From: Micavibrio_C sp046294845
Lineage (GTDB): Bacteria; Pseudomonadota; Alphaproteobacteria; Micavibrionales; Micavibrionaceae
Assembly (NCBI GenBank): GCA_046294845.1
Contig: JBKBNU010000001.1
Coordinates: 2,232,001 to 2,296,000, forward strand
Length of the DNA stretch: 64,000 nt
Reading direction: 5' to 3'
Made by a program: the position numbers and the translations under genes. The first letter of the stretch is position 1; every line of letters starts with the position of its first letter. Below the pieces are notes generated by a model. It saw nothing but the letters and a program-made list of their open reading frames with translations, was not told the DNA's origin and made no database searches. Below, in pieces: positions 51,687 through 61,151 of the stretch.

Positions 51687-54600
51687 TTAAACCATCAGCC
51701 CGCCATTTTGCAGCAGGGTTTCGAGGGTGAGGTCTTTGCCGCCTTCAATGATGGCAAGGGCTGTAAAATGGCTGCCGTTATCTGCACCATCGGCATCAAT
51801 CGACAGCTTGGCATCACGGCCTTGGCGTTCAATCTTGACGAACTGGTTGATCATATCGGCCAAAGGATCATAAGCCCCTTGCAGCACATCAGATATGTCA
51901 ATTTTATCACCATCACGGGCATTAAAATCACCAATCCTGTCTGTGCCGTTCTGGCCTTTCAGGAACATAAACGTATCGGAGCCATTACCGCCATACAGGC
52001 AGTCATTACCAGCACCGCCAATCAGAAGGTCGTTGCCGTTGCCCCCATAGAGCAAATCGACATCACCGCCGGAGCCTGCATGATAATAATCTCCTGATCC
52101 TGTCATCAAAATATCATCACCAATCAGGACATCATTGCCATTACCGCCAAATAGGATATCGCTATCTGACCCGCCGATTAACAGATCATTCCCGTTCTGG
52201 CCATGGATCACATCCTTACCGCTACCACCCAGAATCTTGTCGGCTGCCTGTCGTCCCAATATGAAGTCGGAGCCGCCCTGTCCGAGGATAGTATCGGTAT
52301 GGTTGCTGCCGATCAGAAGACTGCCGCCGTTACCATCGACAATCTCGTTGCCTTTAAGGCCAACATTTATATTAACGGTTGCCGTAGCAATACCGCCTTG
52401 GCCGTCTGTTACCGTATAGGTAAAGCTGTCATGGCCGGTGAAGCCTGCCACGGGGGTATAAGTATAATCACCATTGGCTTGGAGCATCACAAGGCCGCCC
52501 TTGGCCGTCATAAATCCGGCAGGCTCAACGCTTAAAGGGTCACCGTCCGGATCGGCATCTGCCCCAAAACCATTATCCAGCAGGACATTGCCGCCAATGG
52601 TTTCAAGGATAAAGCCGCTGGCACTATCATCCTGCGCCACGGGAGCCTCGTTACTGGGTTCCAGAGTAATAAAGGCTGTGGCGCTTGCTTGCCCGCCGTT
52701 ACCATCGGTAATCGTATAGACAAAGCTGTCTTCGCCTGAATACCCCGCAGGCGGCATATAAACAAAGTCACCATTATGCATCAGGATGACAGAGCCACCT
52801 GCTACACTGGTCACCATGTCTTGCACCACCCGCAAGCTATCTCCTTCCTGATCAAAATCAGCTCCAAAACCGTTATCGGCAAGGAGATTGCCTTCGATTT
52901 CATTATTTTCCAGCCCCGTGAAACGATCATCACGGGCTTCCGGCCCATCATTAACCGACAAAACATCAATCGTGGCAGTCGCCATAGAGACACCACCCGC
53001 GCCATCACCCAGCATATATGTAAAGCTGTCGGTTCCGTGATAATCGGGCGCAGGCGTATAGGTAAAGGTGCCGCTTTCATCCATCACGACAAAACCGCCC
53101 GCCGCCGTTGTGTAGCTTCCCGCTTCGACCCTTAGAACATCCCCATCAATATCGGTATCTGCTCCCTGACCGTTATCGAGCAGAACATTACCAATCAGGA
53201 TTTCATCTTCATTGACGGTAAAATGGTCATCAAAAGCTTCCGGCATATCATTGACAGCCAGAATACCAAAGGACACTGTCCCTGTCTGGCTGCCGCCCTG
53301 TCCGTCTTCCAGCGTATAGGTAAAACTGTCAGAGCCGTTATAGTTCTCAAGTGGGGTATATATAAAGTCACCGTTCGAAAGCAAGAGCACGCTGGCTCCG
53401 GCTGCTGTTACAAATTCGGCAGGAACAACGCTTAAAGGATCGCCATCAGCATCACTATCGGCCCCTGTGCCATTATCGGCCAGCACATTCCCTGTAACCG
53501 TCTGCCCTTCCAGTGCCGTAAAGGAGTCATTCTTGGCCTGTGGCGGGGTGTTTTGGGGTTCCGTATAAAGTGTACGGAGATCAAAAAGTTCCGTCCCGCC
53601 ATAATCAAGCCATTCGATAACCGTGTGGCTGCCTTCAAAGAAATGATCGAGGACAATCATAGTCCCGCCAAAGGCAGATACGGTCAGGCTATTGCCGTCC
53701 TGTGCAAAGACCAGATCAGAAAAGGAAATTGAGGTATCGAGGATGATTTTATCATTATCCCCGCCATCATCCTGCAAGTAATCGACATCACCATCAGGGC
53801 GCAAGATATAGGTGTCATCACCCAAGCCACCATTCAGCCAATCAAACCCTGTGCCGCCATCGAGGATATCATTACCGTCCCCGCCTAGGATAAAATCAAA
53901 TCCCGCACCACCATAAAGCACATCATGACCATCGGAGCCGTATAAAGTATCGCTGCCATCGCCGCCATAAATCGTGTCGTGACCATAGCCGCCATAGAGC
54001 AGGTCATCACCGTTATTGCCATATAATATGTCGTTACTATGGGAGCCGATTGCGACATCACGGGCAGATGAGCCGTTATAGGTGCCCCCGAGATCACTTC
54101 TGAAGACAGCAGACTCCAAATCCTGAATACTTAGTGTGAAGCCATCTACAAAGGTCAGGTTTTCTATACGGGCATCGGGGGTAGCTTCACTCTGGTTCAA
54201 AAGCCTGACAGATAGAAATTCCTCGATATTGCTGAAATTGATCAGGTAATCCTCACCATCCCAGCCAAAGAAAGACAGATCGCGCACCGTCACAGGCATC
54301 AACACCGTATCCAAAAAACCGCCATCATCACTGATCACGGCATAGGAATCAGGATTAGAAAAGCGATAGGTGTCATTGCCAAGGCCGCCATAGAGCGTAT
54401 TTTGTCCGTAGCCACCATCAAGCGTATCATTGCCACCAAAGCCGTACATGACATCATCGCCATCCGTGCCGATCAGCGTATTATCGCCATTATTGCCGAA
54501 TATATCGTCTTCACCCGCCACCAGTGCTGTTGCCGCACCAATCGCCGGATCAACCATCACACCGCCATCAAACTCCATCATGCCGATGGTCTGGGAGCCG

Positions 54601-57017
54601 AATGTGTAATAATCCTTGATAATCACGCCGCTGCCGATTTCAAGACGCAAATCATCGCCCACCCGCACATAAACTATGCTTTCAGGCGGCACACCTTCAA
54701 TTTTCAGTATGTTCTGGCCATCCAGATCATAAATCGTGTCATAACCATCGCCTGCGGCAAACACATATGTATCATCGCCTGCCCCACCATAAAGATGGTC
54801 ATCCCCGCCGCTACCGATCAACGTATCATTGCCCTCATGTCCGTAGATCGTATCATCGGTCAGTTCCGTGCCTATAAGCGTATCATCACTTTCGGTGCCA
54901 GCTATATTATAGCCTCCAGCCGCCTGTGCTGGCCGGTACTCTACGGGCTGCCCTTCCGCATCGGGCAATGCCGCATAAACAGCGTCGCCCAAAGATTGAT
55001 ATTTGAAGGCCAGATTTTGGCCCAGCCATTCATCAATCAGGATAGTTCCCTGACCATTCACAGTGATGCTGAACCCGTCATCATTCCTTGCGACATTGAC
55101 ATCATCGGGCAGGATGCCTGCTGAAAAAGTAATCTGGGATACCCTGCCCTTGATCGTATCCAGACCGCCAGAGTAACTATAGACAAGGTTGACGTTTGAA
55201 TAATTTGTGATGTCATCATTACCTTTACCGCTCATGAAAGATAAGGATGACCCCACAAACCCGCTATTGCTGCTGAAAAAGCTATCTATAACAACATTGT
55301 CACCTAAGCCGGACCCTGTTATTGACGCACCCGAAGCGTTAAAGCTTAAAACATGACTGTTGGCTGCCTGCACCACATCGGAAAAACTGCCTGTTGCCGA
55401 TCTTGACGTGACTGTTCCGCTATGCGTGGCGGCTCCTGTATCCACTTCCACATAAACGCTCTGGCTGAAATTGGCCGTTGCGGACGTCCCCGATCCGCTG
55501 GCCGTGAAATGGCCGCTATTGGTGATGGTGATATCAAGGCCCTGTGTCGCCTTGGCATAGCTATACTGATATTGGGGGGTAAACAGATAATCCTGTGTTA
55601 CATCCAGCACCACAGTTCCGCCCAGCATATTGATATTTTCTACACTATTAAGCGTATCCGTATATGTGCCTGATATATCGTTATATACACCTGTCGCCAC
55701 ATCGTAACGCCCATAATCATAGGTCAGACTGTCCGTACCATCACCGCCATCAATCGTGCGCTGGCCAATCGGCACCTTCAGATAAATCTGGTCATTGCCG
55801 CCCGTCAGGGTAAAATTTTCTATCCCGTAAAATGTATCTGTGTTGCCAAAGCCGTCAATCACCGTTCCTTCGCGGGCGACAAACTCATTCACCACTACGC
55901 GCTGTGCCCCGCCATAAGCCGCATCGCTGCTATAATCCAGCGTGTCTATTCCTGAATCACCATGGATTTCGTCATTACCCGCACCGCCTATGAAGTGATT
56001 ATTTTCCTGATTACCAATAAACCTGTCATCAAATTCCGTACCAATTACATTCTCAATTTTTGCGCCGTAAGCAATAGCCACATTACCAGCATCATAACCG
56101 GAACTATCCCAAACCACACGGCTTCCGTCAGGATTGCCATTACGGCCTATTGAACTGAAATGCCCCTCACGCAGATCAATCTCAACGCCATCAGAATAAC
56201 CGCGCGCATCAATAGTATCATTCCCGCCGCCATCCCAAATCGTGTAGATAAACGGCGTATCAGCATCCTGAAAACCTTGCCCGATTTTATAAGTTGTGTC
56301 CCCAGCCCTTGTAGTCATGTCAGCGCCATAAATGGCTTGCAAGGCGGCTATGTCGTATAACTGCAAATCTGTTGGAAAAACTCCAAATGCCATTTCTGGA
56401 TGAGTACCTCCTCCAGATGCCATTATTGTATACTTAAAATTATCCTTATTTGAATTCACAAGAGACGTTGATCCAGAATCATTCAATCCAAGAGAGTGTC
56501 CTAATTCATGTAAAATGAGATACCAGCCAAATTCTCCTTTTTCGACTTCAGAATTAGCAGCTATTTCACTGTCTATCCATATATCGCCACCAATATTATC
56601 ATAAAATGACCTAAAAGGAGGATTGGCAATCGCCGCAACATCACCTTTATCATCAAAGACATCCCCACGCATGAAAGTGATGTCCCCAATACCTCCATCA
56701 GTACTGCCTGTATTAACAAAATTGATATTTATAACATCGGAAAATGAAACCCTATAAGCATCTTCAGATGCAGAAGATAGCAACCTATTGACCACATCCT
56801 GCTGTTCAGAAAGAAGTGGCACATATTCACCACTGCTTGAAGGGTCAACAACCCCCCCAAGAAAAAGCCCGCCCGTATCAGGATCTAGGTAATACCCCCT
56901 GAGCGCTGTCTCAAAGGAGTAGGTTAATTCGTGATCAGCAAAAATCGGAGATCCAACCCATGAAACAAAACTATTCCCCTCAGAAATAAGAAGTTTTTTG
57001 AACTCATTGCTTGCCAT
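51687..57017 (-). CDS. Giant secreted serralysin-like metalloprotease with RTX and cadherin-like repeats
   Basis: 1776 residues without a Sec signal, as expected for type I secretion. Residues 1-235 are an M10B-like metzincin: LILHELGHSLGLND (His170, Glu171, His174) with Asp180 where serralysins have His, and a Met-turn YTIMASGGG around 199. Next come glycine-rich RTX calcium repeats (GGAGNDEIHGDSGIDTLDY) and haemolysin-related segments to about 1150. Four cadherin-like modules of about 100 residues (ALEGQTVTGNVLADNG ... DGDPLSV) span 1150-1550. A final RTX block and a type I secretion tail (RIGDFNARDGDKIDISDVLQ, TLETLLQNGG) end it. No transporter genes are nearby. It overlaps the upstream gene by 14 bp. 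Confidence 0.92.
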   Translation of the reverse strand: MASNEFKKLLISEGNSFVSWVGSPIFADHELTYSFETALRGYYLDPDTGGLFLGGVVDPSSSGEYVPLLSEQQDVVNRLLSSASEDAYRVSFSDVININFVNTGSTDGGIGDITFMRGDVFDDKGDVAAIANPPFRSFYDNIGGDIWIDSEIAANSEVEKGEFGWYLILHELGHSLGLNDSGSTSLVNSNKDNFKYTIMASGGGTHPEMAFGVFPTDLQLYDIAALQAIYGADMTTRAGDTTYKIGQGFQDADTPFIYTIWDGGGNDTIDARGYSDGVEIDLREGHFSSIGRNGNPDGSRVVWDSSGYDAGNVAIAYGAKIENVIGTEFDDRFIGNQENNHFIGGAGNDEIHGDSGIDTLDYSSDAAYGGAQRVVVNEFVAREGTVIDGFGNTDTFYGIENFTLTGGNDQIYLKVPIGQRTIDGGDGTDSLTYDYGRYDVATGVYNDISGTYTDTLNSVENINMLGGTVVLDVTQDYLFTPQYQYSYAKATQGLDITITNSGHFTASGSGTSATANFSQSVYVEVDTGAATHSGTVTSRSATGSFSDVVQAANSHVLSFNASGASITGSGLGDNVVIDSFFSSNSGFVGSSLSFMSGKGNDDITNYSNVNLVYSYSGGLDTIKGRVSQITFSAGILPDDVNVARNDDGFSITVNGQGTILIDEWLGQNLAFKYQSLGDAVYAALPDAEGQPVEYRPAQAAGGYNIAGTESDDTLIGTELTDDTIYGHEGNDTLIGSGGDDHLYGGAGDDTYVFAAGDGYDTIYDLDGQNILKIEGVPPESIVYVRVGDDLRLEIGSGVIIKDYYTFGSQTIGMMEFDGGVMVDPAIGAATALVAGEDDIFGNNGDNTLIGTDGDDVMYGFGGNDTLDGGYGQNTLYGGLGNDTYRFSNPDSYAVISDDGGFLDTVLMPVTVRDLSFFGWDGEDYLINFSNIEEFLSVRLLNQSEATPDARIENLTFVDGFTLSIQDLESAVFRSDLGGTYNGSSARDVAIGSHSNDILYGNNGDDLLYGGYGHDTIYGGDGSDTLYGSDGHDVLYGGAGFDFILGGDGNDILDGGTGFDWLNGGLGDDTYILRPDGDVDYLQDDGGDNDKIILDTSISFSDLVFAQDGNSLTVSAFGGTMIVLDHFFEGSHTVIEWLDYGGTELFDLRTLYTEPQNTPPQAKNDSFTALEGQTVTGNVLADNGTGADSDADGDPLSVVPAEFVTAAGASVLLLSNGDFIYTPLENYNGSDSFTYTLEDGQGGSQTGTVSFGILAVNDMPEAFDDHFTVNEDEILIGNVLLDNGQGADTDIDGDVLRVEAGSYTTAAGGFVVMDESGTFTYTPAPDYHGTDSFTYMLGDGAGGVSMATATIDVLSVNDGPEARDDRFTGLENNEIEGNLLADNGFGADFDQEGDSLRVVQDMVTSVAGGSVILMHNGDFVYMPPAGYSGEDSFVYTITDGNGGQASATAFITLEPSNEAPVAQDDSASGFILETIGGNVLLDNGFGADADPDGDPLSVEPAGFMTAKGGLVMLQANGDYTYTPVAGFTGHDSFTYTVTDGQGGIATATVNINVGLKGNEIVDGNGGSLLIGSNHTDTILGQGGSDFILGRQAADKILGGSGKDVIHGQNGNDLLIGGSDSDILFGGNGNDVLIGDDILMTGSGDYYHAGSGGDVDLLYGGNGNDLLIGGAGNDCLYGGNGSDTFMFLKGQNGTDRIGDFNARDGDKIDISDVLQGAYDPLADMINQFVKIERQGRDAKLSIDADGADNGSHFTALAIIEGGKDLTLETLLQNGGLMV

Positions 57018-57091
57018 TTTCCTCCCCCTTTTCCTCTTCCCAGTTTTTTTGCTGCTCTTTATATGTTTGATCCAACTCTGGATATGCCGGA
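56823..57091. repeat. Duplicated block, partner of 41351-41619
   Basis: The copy in the intact element. Contains the first 65 codons of the giant protease and the last 29 of the TM protein upstream. Confidence 0.85.
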
Positions 57092-57414
57092 CTATTCTTC
57101 ATATGCTCTAAAATATCTAAATAATAAGGCTCCTTCTTTTCGCTATTATCTAAGCTATCACTTAGCGATTCATCATTGGCATCTCTACTCTCAATTGGGC
57201 TAGGGTCTGCCCTTTTTTGATCTGTAGATAATTCTTTCTGAATTGATTCTTCATGAATCTTGGAGCTATGCTGTTCCGTTAAAGGACTATCACCCACTGA
57301 TCTGGAAAATCCTGTAATGCTTATGAAGGCAAATGCCAAAAATAACCCCAAAATCAAAACTATCAGGATCAATAACTTCAAATTTTGCTTACTGTTTAGT
57401 CTATTCTTCATCAT
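57004..57414 (-). CDS. Single-TM protein preceding the protease
   Basis: 136 residues from the ATG at 57412-57414, with GGAGG at good spacing. One TM segment (LKLLILIVLILGLFLAFAFI) near the N terminus, then a long charged, Ser/Glu/Lys-rich extracytoplasmic part ending NWEEEKGEENGKQ. Its last 14 bases overlap the protease start (ATG within GCAAGCAATGA), so the two are translationally coupled. It could be an anchor, chaperone or secretion helper for the protease; this is only from position. A truncated copy of its C terminus lies at 41532-41619. Confidence 0.65.
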   Translation of the reverse strand: MMKNRLNSKQNLKLLILIVLILGLFLAFAFISITGFSRSVGDSPLTEQHSSKIHEESIQKELSTDQKRADPSPIESRDANDESLSDSLDNSEKKEPYYLDILEHMKNSPAYPELDQTYKEQQKNWEEEKGEENGKQ

Positions 57415-57559
57415 CCCCATCCCTCCGGCTTTTGGGCATTTAAAACAACAGCCGGATTATACCCCAACCCAAGATATCCTTGCAGACCCCGATATATCTA
57501 AAATTTTAGGTAATTCGTCTATTCTAGGTTGTACCTGTTTAACGACAGGTTAAATGGCT
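57409..57559. repeat. Shared control region, partner of 42478-42628
   Basis: Contains TATAAT (57456-57461 read on minus), the hairpin ACCTGT/ACAGGT (57533-57538 with 57545-57550) and GGAGG before the ATG of the TM-protein gene. The stretch 57560-57627 beside it does not match the other copy. Confidence 0.8.
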
Positions 57560-57627
57560 CATTGTTTATATATTTCAAAACTCTAAGACTGGGCGACAGC
57601 CCTAGCTCCACTGCCCAGACAAGACTT

Positions 57628-58886
57628 TTAGCCTCATGCAGAACTTACGCTGAAACCTGAAACGAGACTTTATCAAGTGCCTTTTGTAGAGTTTCCAACC
57701 CGTACCCGTTGCCATAGTGATCATGGACATCTGATGATTGATGCCCCGTAAGAGTCATGGCTATTGATCGCTCAACACCCGCCTTTCTTAGACCGTCAAT
57801 AAACGTGTGTCGCAAGCTATGGAAGCAAATGCCTTCTCTGGTCAGCCCTAACGTGTTCAAGACACGGCGGAACCTTTTGGAGAAGGGTGCAGAAAGGCTA
57901 TCATTAACGCCTTCCTTCAAGTCAGGAAAAAGCCTTGCCTCTTCCTGCATTTTCAACGCTTCCCAATACTCAAGTATTCCCGCCTCGATAAGCTTGTGGT
58001 GGATAGGAATCAAGCGGGTACTTGATGATGTCTTGAGGCGTTTACTGCCACTATCATTCACATCGAAAATCCAGACACCATCCTCCTGTCGGATATCGTC
58101 CAATTCAAGCTGGCAGATTTCATTAAGGCGCATCCCTGAATAAAGGCCAATAAGCGGTATCCAGTACAAGGCATCTTTTACAAGGCACTCTCCTGTCTCA
58201 AAGCGTTCTGACCATTTTTTACCCTTGCAGCCCGCATAGAGCGGGGAGTCAAACAAAACCCTGATTTCTTCTGGTTTAAAAGATGATCGCCTGTTAGCTG
58301 TTGCCTTCTGTCCTTTGATAGCCAACCCTGAAAATGGGTTCTTGCCCGTGTAAAAACCATTGCGCTCTGCCCAATAAAAGAGGCTTCGCATATTTCCAAG
58401 GCGCGTATTGATGGTTTTAAAGTGCAGTTTTTGCATTTCCTCGCATTCATCCTGCGCGAAGCTATTCAAGCTTTGTTCCTTCATACGCTTTTTTGCATGG
58501 GCGGGCATTCTCAGTAATGCCGCCTTGAAGGCTTGCGCCTCTGATATACCAATTTCATCTATCCCTCTGTCGCCCTGCAATTCTGTGAAGAGCACGAAAG
58601 TTGAGCGTTTTTGTTCCAATGTTTTAGGGGCATCGGAACGGCAATCAGCCAAGTATTTTCCTACGATTTCAGAAAGTAATGGCGATGCTGTTTTAGGCCT
58701 GATTTTTGACTCTGGAAGCGCCTTAAAATGTGAAGGTGCTCTGTGTGGCAAGCTGTCTTTGAGCCCTTTCAGCGACTCCATAGCGGCCAGAATAGGGCCT
58801 TGTGGAGACATATTGGCAGTCAGCGCCGCCAGCTCTTGTTCAAGAGAATCCAGAATTCTTTTTTCGGCTTGGTTAATCTGGGCAGC
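57628..58886. repeat. Long direct repeat, partner of 42686-43944
   Basis: Same 1259-bp sequence as 42686-43944, covering the integrase body. Identity is complete in the stretches I compared, and reading frames on the opposite strand translate identically in both copies. Confidence 0.9.
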
Positions 58887-59048
58887 CAAAATTCTTCCCT
58901 GTAGCCTATCTTTAATTTTTAAGGCTATGACAGTTTCCTTTATAGGGAGAAACCCTCTTAGCTCTTGAGGAATTGATGACCGATAATAGAGGTAGCCGTT
59001 GCGAGAATAGAGGTGACGTTCGAGAGCTTTCAAAATGTAACACTCCAC
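57645..59048 (-). CDS. Tyrosine-type site-specific integrase (proximal element)
   Basis: 467 residues, start at ATG 59048 (a TTG at 59033 matches the start of the other copy). Catalytic residues are intact: LYSGMRLNEICQLELDD, FHSLRHTFIDGLR, LTGHQSSDVHDHY. The first 55 residues differ from the copy at 42703-44091 (RNGYLYYRSSIPQELRGFLP versus RKGHLYYRSAVPRKLHGVLP), and the rest is identical. It stands 82 bp from the 3' end of tRNA-Phe, which is the expected attB. Confidence 0.95.
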   Translation of the reverse strand: MECYILKALERHLYSRNGYLYYRSSIPQELRGFLPIKETVIALKIKDRLQGRILAAQINQAEKRILDSLEQELAALTANMSPQGPILAAMESLKGLKDSLPHRAPSHFKALPESKIRPKTASPLLSEIVGKYLADCRSDAPKTLEQKRSTFVLFTELQGDRGIDEIGISEAQAFKAALLRMPAHAKKRMKEQSLNSFAQDECEEMQKLHFKTINTRLGNMRSLFYWAERNGFYTGKNPFSGLAIKGQKATANRRSSFKPEEIRVLFDSPLYAGCKGKKWSERFETGECLVKDALYWIPLIGLYSGMRLNEICQLELDDIRQEDGVWIFDVNDSGSKRLKTSSSTRLIPIHHKLIEAGILEYWEALKMQEEARLFPDLKEGVNDSLSAPFSKRFRRVLNTLGLTREGICFHSLRHTFIDGLRKAGVERSIAMTLTGHQSSDVHDHYGNGYGLETLQKALDKVSFQVSA

Positions 59049-59129
59049 TGTAACAAAAAGTTAAAGTTAAGTGCTCGAGAAAGAAATTATCTTGGAGTTT
59101 CAATCCCTCGGAACGCAGAGGAGAGGGAA

Positions 59130-59154
59130 TGGTGCCTAAGGCCGGAATCGAACC
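59130..59154 (-). repeat. attL core: the 3' end of tRNA-Phe repeated at 44188-44212
   Basis: 25 bases identical in both places, comprising the CCA, acceptor 3' strand and most of the T arm. The integrated element keeps the tRNA gene intact at this end. Confidence 0.85.
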
Positions 59155-59205
59155 AGCGACACGACGATTTTCAATCGTCTGCTCTACCGACTGAGCTACT
59201 TAGGC
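59130..59205 (-). tRNA. tRNA-Phe (GAA anticodon)
   Basis: 76 nt including encoded CCA. Acceptor GCCTAAG pairs with CTTAGGC, the D arm is AGCTCAGTCGGTAGAGC, the anticodon loop TTGAAAA gives GAA, and the T arm is CTGGTTCGATTCCGG. It is intact although an element is integrated at its 3' end. Confidence 0.96.
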
Positions 59206-59232
59206 ACGCTTGGAATGCTTTTCGGTACAGGG

Positions 59233-59261
59233 TTTATAAGCAAAGGGCTGCGGCTTGTCCA
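59233..59261 (-). promoter_or_regulatory. Promoter for tRNA-Phe
   Basis: On the minus strand TGGACA (59261-59256) and TATAAA (59238-59233) with a 17-bp spacer, 28 bp before the tRNA 5' end. A short hairpin with ATGCGG/CCGCAT arms and an A-rich loop at about 59269-59288 precedes it. Confidence 0.6.
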
Positions 59262-59335
59262 GCCAAGAATGCGGTTTTTTCCGCATCCTGCTGCGCCCGG
59301 CCCTTTTAGGTCCTTTTAGGCCTTAAGACACTGTA

Positions 59336-60580
59336 TCAAGACATTGCATTATGGAAACGGTCAATCAGGGCCGGTGTGCGCTGGTTGCGGGTGATTTCAA
59401 GGAAGCCCAAATTGGTAAATCCGTGAATTTGCACGGTGCAGGGGTCTTCGTTGAAATAATCGGCCAAGGCATCGAGCAAGGCCTGATGTTCGGCCTTATC
59501 CTTCATTTTCAGGAAATCGATCACAATCGCCCCGCCCATATTGCGCAAGCGGATCTGGCGCGCCAGTTCCTTGCCTGCATCCATATTGATGGCAAGTTTG
59601 CCGCGCTTGTCGGCGCCGCTATTCACATCAATCGCCGCAAAGGCGGCCGCTTCCTGAATAATAATTACACCCCCCTCGCGCAGGACGGCATAGGGCTGGA
59701 AGAGTTCTTCGACCTGACCGATCAGATCATGGAATTCGAGCAAGCCCATTTCATCATCGTCGATTTCAACCGGCTGGATTTTTGTAACCAGATCGGGGGC
59801 GTAAACCTCGCACCATTCCTCGACCAGACGGAAATGGTCCATGGTGGTAATCTCGATCGACTGGATCGGGCGGTTGGCATGATCGCCCAGCATGCGCTGG
59901 ATCGCATCAGGCCCCAGCATAATCAGCGAGGGATCATCACCTTCGAAATAGGTCTGCACCTGACGCCATGTCTCGGCCAGAATTTTGGATTCACGGATCA
60001 GGATATCGGTCTGGGTATCGGCGGCAGCCGCACGCAGAATGCATCCCTGCACGTCCTTCATGTCATCCAGCATCGTCATCAATTGCTTGCGCAGTTTCTT
60101 GTCACGGATGCGGCGTGATACCTGATTATCCTTTTCCATCGGGGTATAGATGGCATAACGGCCTGGCAGATTGATATTCATGCTGACGCGCGGGCGCTTG
60201 TCTTCTTTGACGCGCTCGTTATTTTCATCAAGCTGCGGCAGGTAACCTTCCTTGGACTGTACGGCGATCATCTGGCCCGGTTCGATCAATTTGCCGATGG
60301 CGACATCGCCGCCTTTTTTATAGGTGCCGTCCTTTTGACGGATTCTGACATCGGTATTGTGAAGCAGGCCGATATTATCGCCATCAAGGTTGACGAAAGC
60401 GGCATCGAGCGCGGAATCAATCCGTGCGACCTTGGCCCAGTAAATCGAGCCCCAGCGGACCTCTTCATTGACAGGGTCAACTTCCAGCCCCTGCAGGCGG
60501 CCCTTCTCTGTGGCGGCGGCCCACAGGCTGCCATCCATTTCTTCGATCAATACGTGTAAGGGTTCGTTTTTAGTACTCAT
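59336..60580 (-). CDS. rng: Ribonuclease E/G family protein
   Basis: 414 residues. An S1 domain lies near the N terminus (YWAKVARIDSALDAAFVNLD GD). The catalytic DNase-I-like part has the metal ligands in AAIDVNSGA and IVIDFLKMKD, with GFLEITRNQRTP near the end. It is shorter than E. coli RNase G (489): the sequence stops soon after the catalytic domain and the CPxCxG zinc-link motif is absent. Position infA-maf-this gene-tRNA-Phe is conserved in alphaproteobacteria, usually with yacG after it; no yacG is visible. The symbol rng is a family-level label. Confidence 0.85.
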   Translation of the reverse strand: MSTKNEPLHVLIEEMDGSLWAAATEKGRLQGLEVDPVNEEVRWGSIYWAKVARIDSALDAAFVNLDGDNIGLLHNTDVRIRQKDGTYKKGGDVAIGKLIEPGQMIAVQSKEGYLPQLDENNERVKEDKRPRVSMNINLPGRYAIYTPMEKDNQVSRRIRDKKLRKQLMTMLDDMKDVQGCILRAAAADTQTDILIRESKILAETWRQVQTYFEGDDPSLIMLGPDAIQRMLGDHANRPIQSIEITTMDHFRLVEEWCEVYAPDLVTKIQPVEIDDDEMGLLEFHDLIGQVEELFQPYAVLREGGVIIIQEAAAFAAIDVNSGADKRGKLAINMDAGKELARQIRLRNMGGAIVIDFLKMKDKAEHQALLDALADYFNEDPCTVQIHGFTNLGFLEITRNQRTPALIDRFHNAMS

Positions 60581-61151
60581 AACCTGAACTTTTCAGCATC
60601 TGTATTACATCATAAAGAGATAAACCGACCACTGTCGAGTATGAACCCCTGATAAATTTCACAAAAGCGGCAGCACGGCCCTGAATAGCATAGCCACCGG
60701 CCTTTCCCTGCCAATCGCCGCTTTCGATATAACTGTGGATTTCTGCGGCTGTCAGGCGTTTGAACTGCACGGTTGTTTCCTGAATACGGGTTTTGATGGC
60801 CCCCGACGGGTCAATCACGGCAATCCCGTTCAGGACACGGTGACGGCGGCCCGATAAACGGGACAGGCACAAACGGGCCTGTTCTTGCGTTTCCGCCTTG
60901 GGCAGGATACGGCGGCCACTGACAACAACCGTATCGGCAGCCAGAATAAAGGCACCTTGCGGTGCACCGGAAACAGCACGCGCTTTCTCGGTAGCCATAC
61001 GCAATGCATAAGCGCGCGGCTCTTCATCCTTGAGCGGTGTTTCATCAATAGAGGCAGGAATAACGTGATCGGGCGTAATACCCAGCTGAGCCAAAAGGTC
61101 CAGACGGCGGGGCGATGCCGAAGCCAGAACCAGCACAGATTTATTTTTCAC
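60570..61151 (-). CDS. maf: Maf-like nucleotide pyrophosphatase
   Basis: 193 residues. SVLVLASASPRRLDLLAQLG, AFILAADTVVVSGRRILPKA, LSGRRHRVLNGIAV and GDWQGKAGGYAIQGRAAAF are standard Maf/YhdE signatures. The family hydrolyses non-canonical or pyrimidine nucleoside triphosphates and is linked to division control. It overlaps infA and the RNase gene by about 11 bp each, so the three are co-transcribed. Confidence 0.93.
   Translation of the reverse strand: MKNKSVLVLASASPRRLDLLAQLGITPDHVIPASIDETPLKDEEPRAYALRMATEKARAVSGAPQGAFILAADTVVVSGRRILPKAETQEQARLCLSRLSGRRHRVLNGIAVIDPSGAIKTRIQETTVQFKRLTAAEIHSYIESGDWQGKAGGYAIQGRAAAFVKFIRGSYSTVVGLSLYDVIQMLKSSGYEY

Larger units (their letters stand above)
44188..59129. 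mobile_element. Integrative element of about 14.9 kb in tRNA-Phe
   Basis: Bounded by 25-bp direct repeats of the tRNA-Phe 3' end (44188-44212 and 59130-59154). The integrase lies at the tRNA side and reads away from it. Cargo, from the tRNA inwards: TM protein, giant secreted serralysin/RTX protein, GIY-YIG nuclease, polymerase-like protein, small lipoprotein, XRE regulator, NhaA, receiver-like protein, small charged protein, CBS protein and a KdpE-like regulator. No relaxase, mating-pair or phage structural genes are seen, so it would need help to move between cells. Confidence 0.8.

Noticed and set aside
51900..56000. Dense short repeats that might be a CRISPR array or satellite
   Set aside because: They are the coding repeats of RTX and cadherin-like modules in one uninterrupted frame, with no constant repeat/spacer length.
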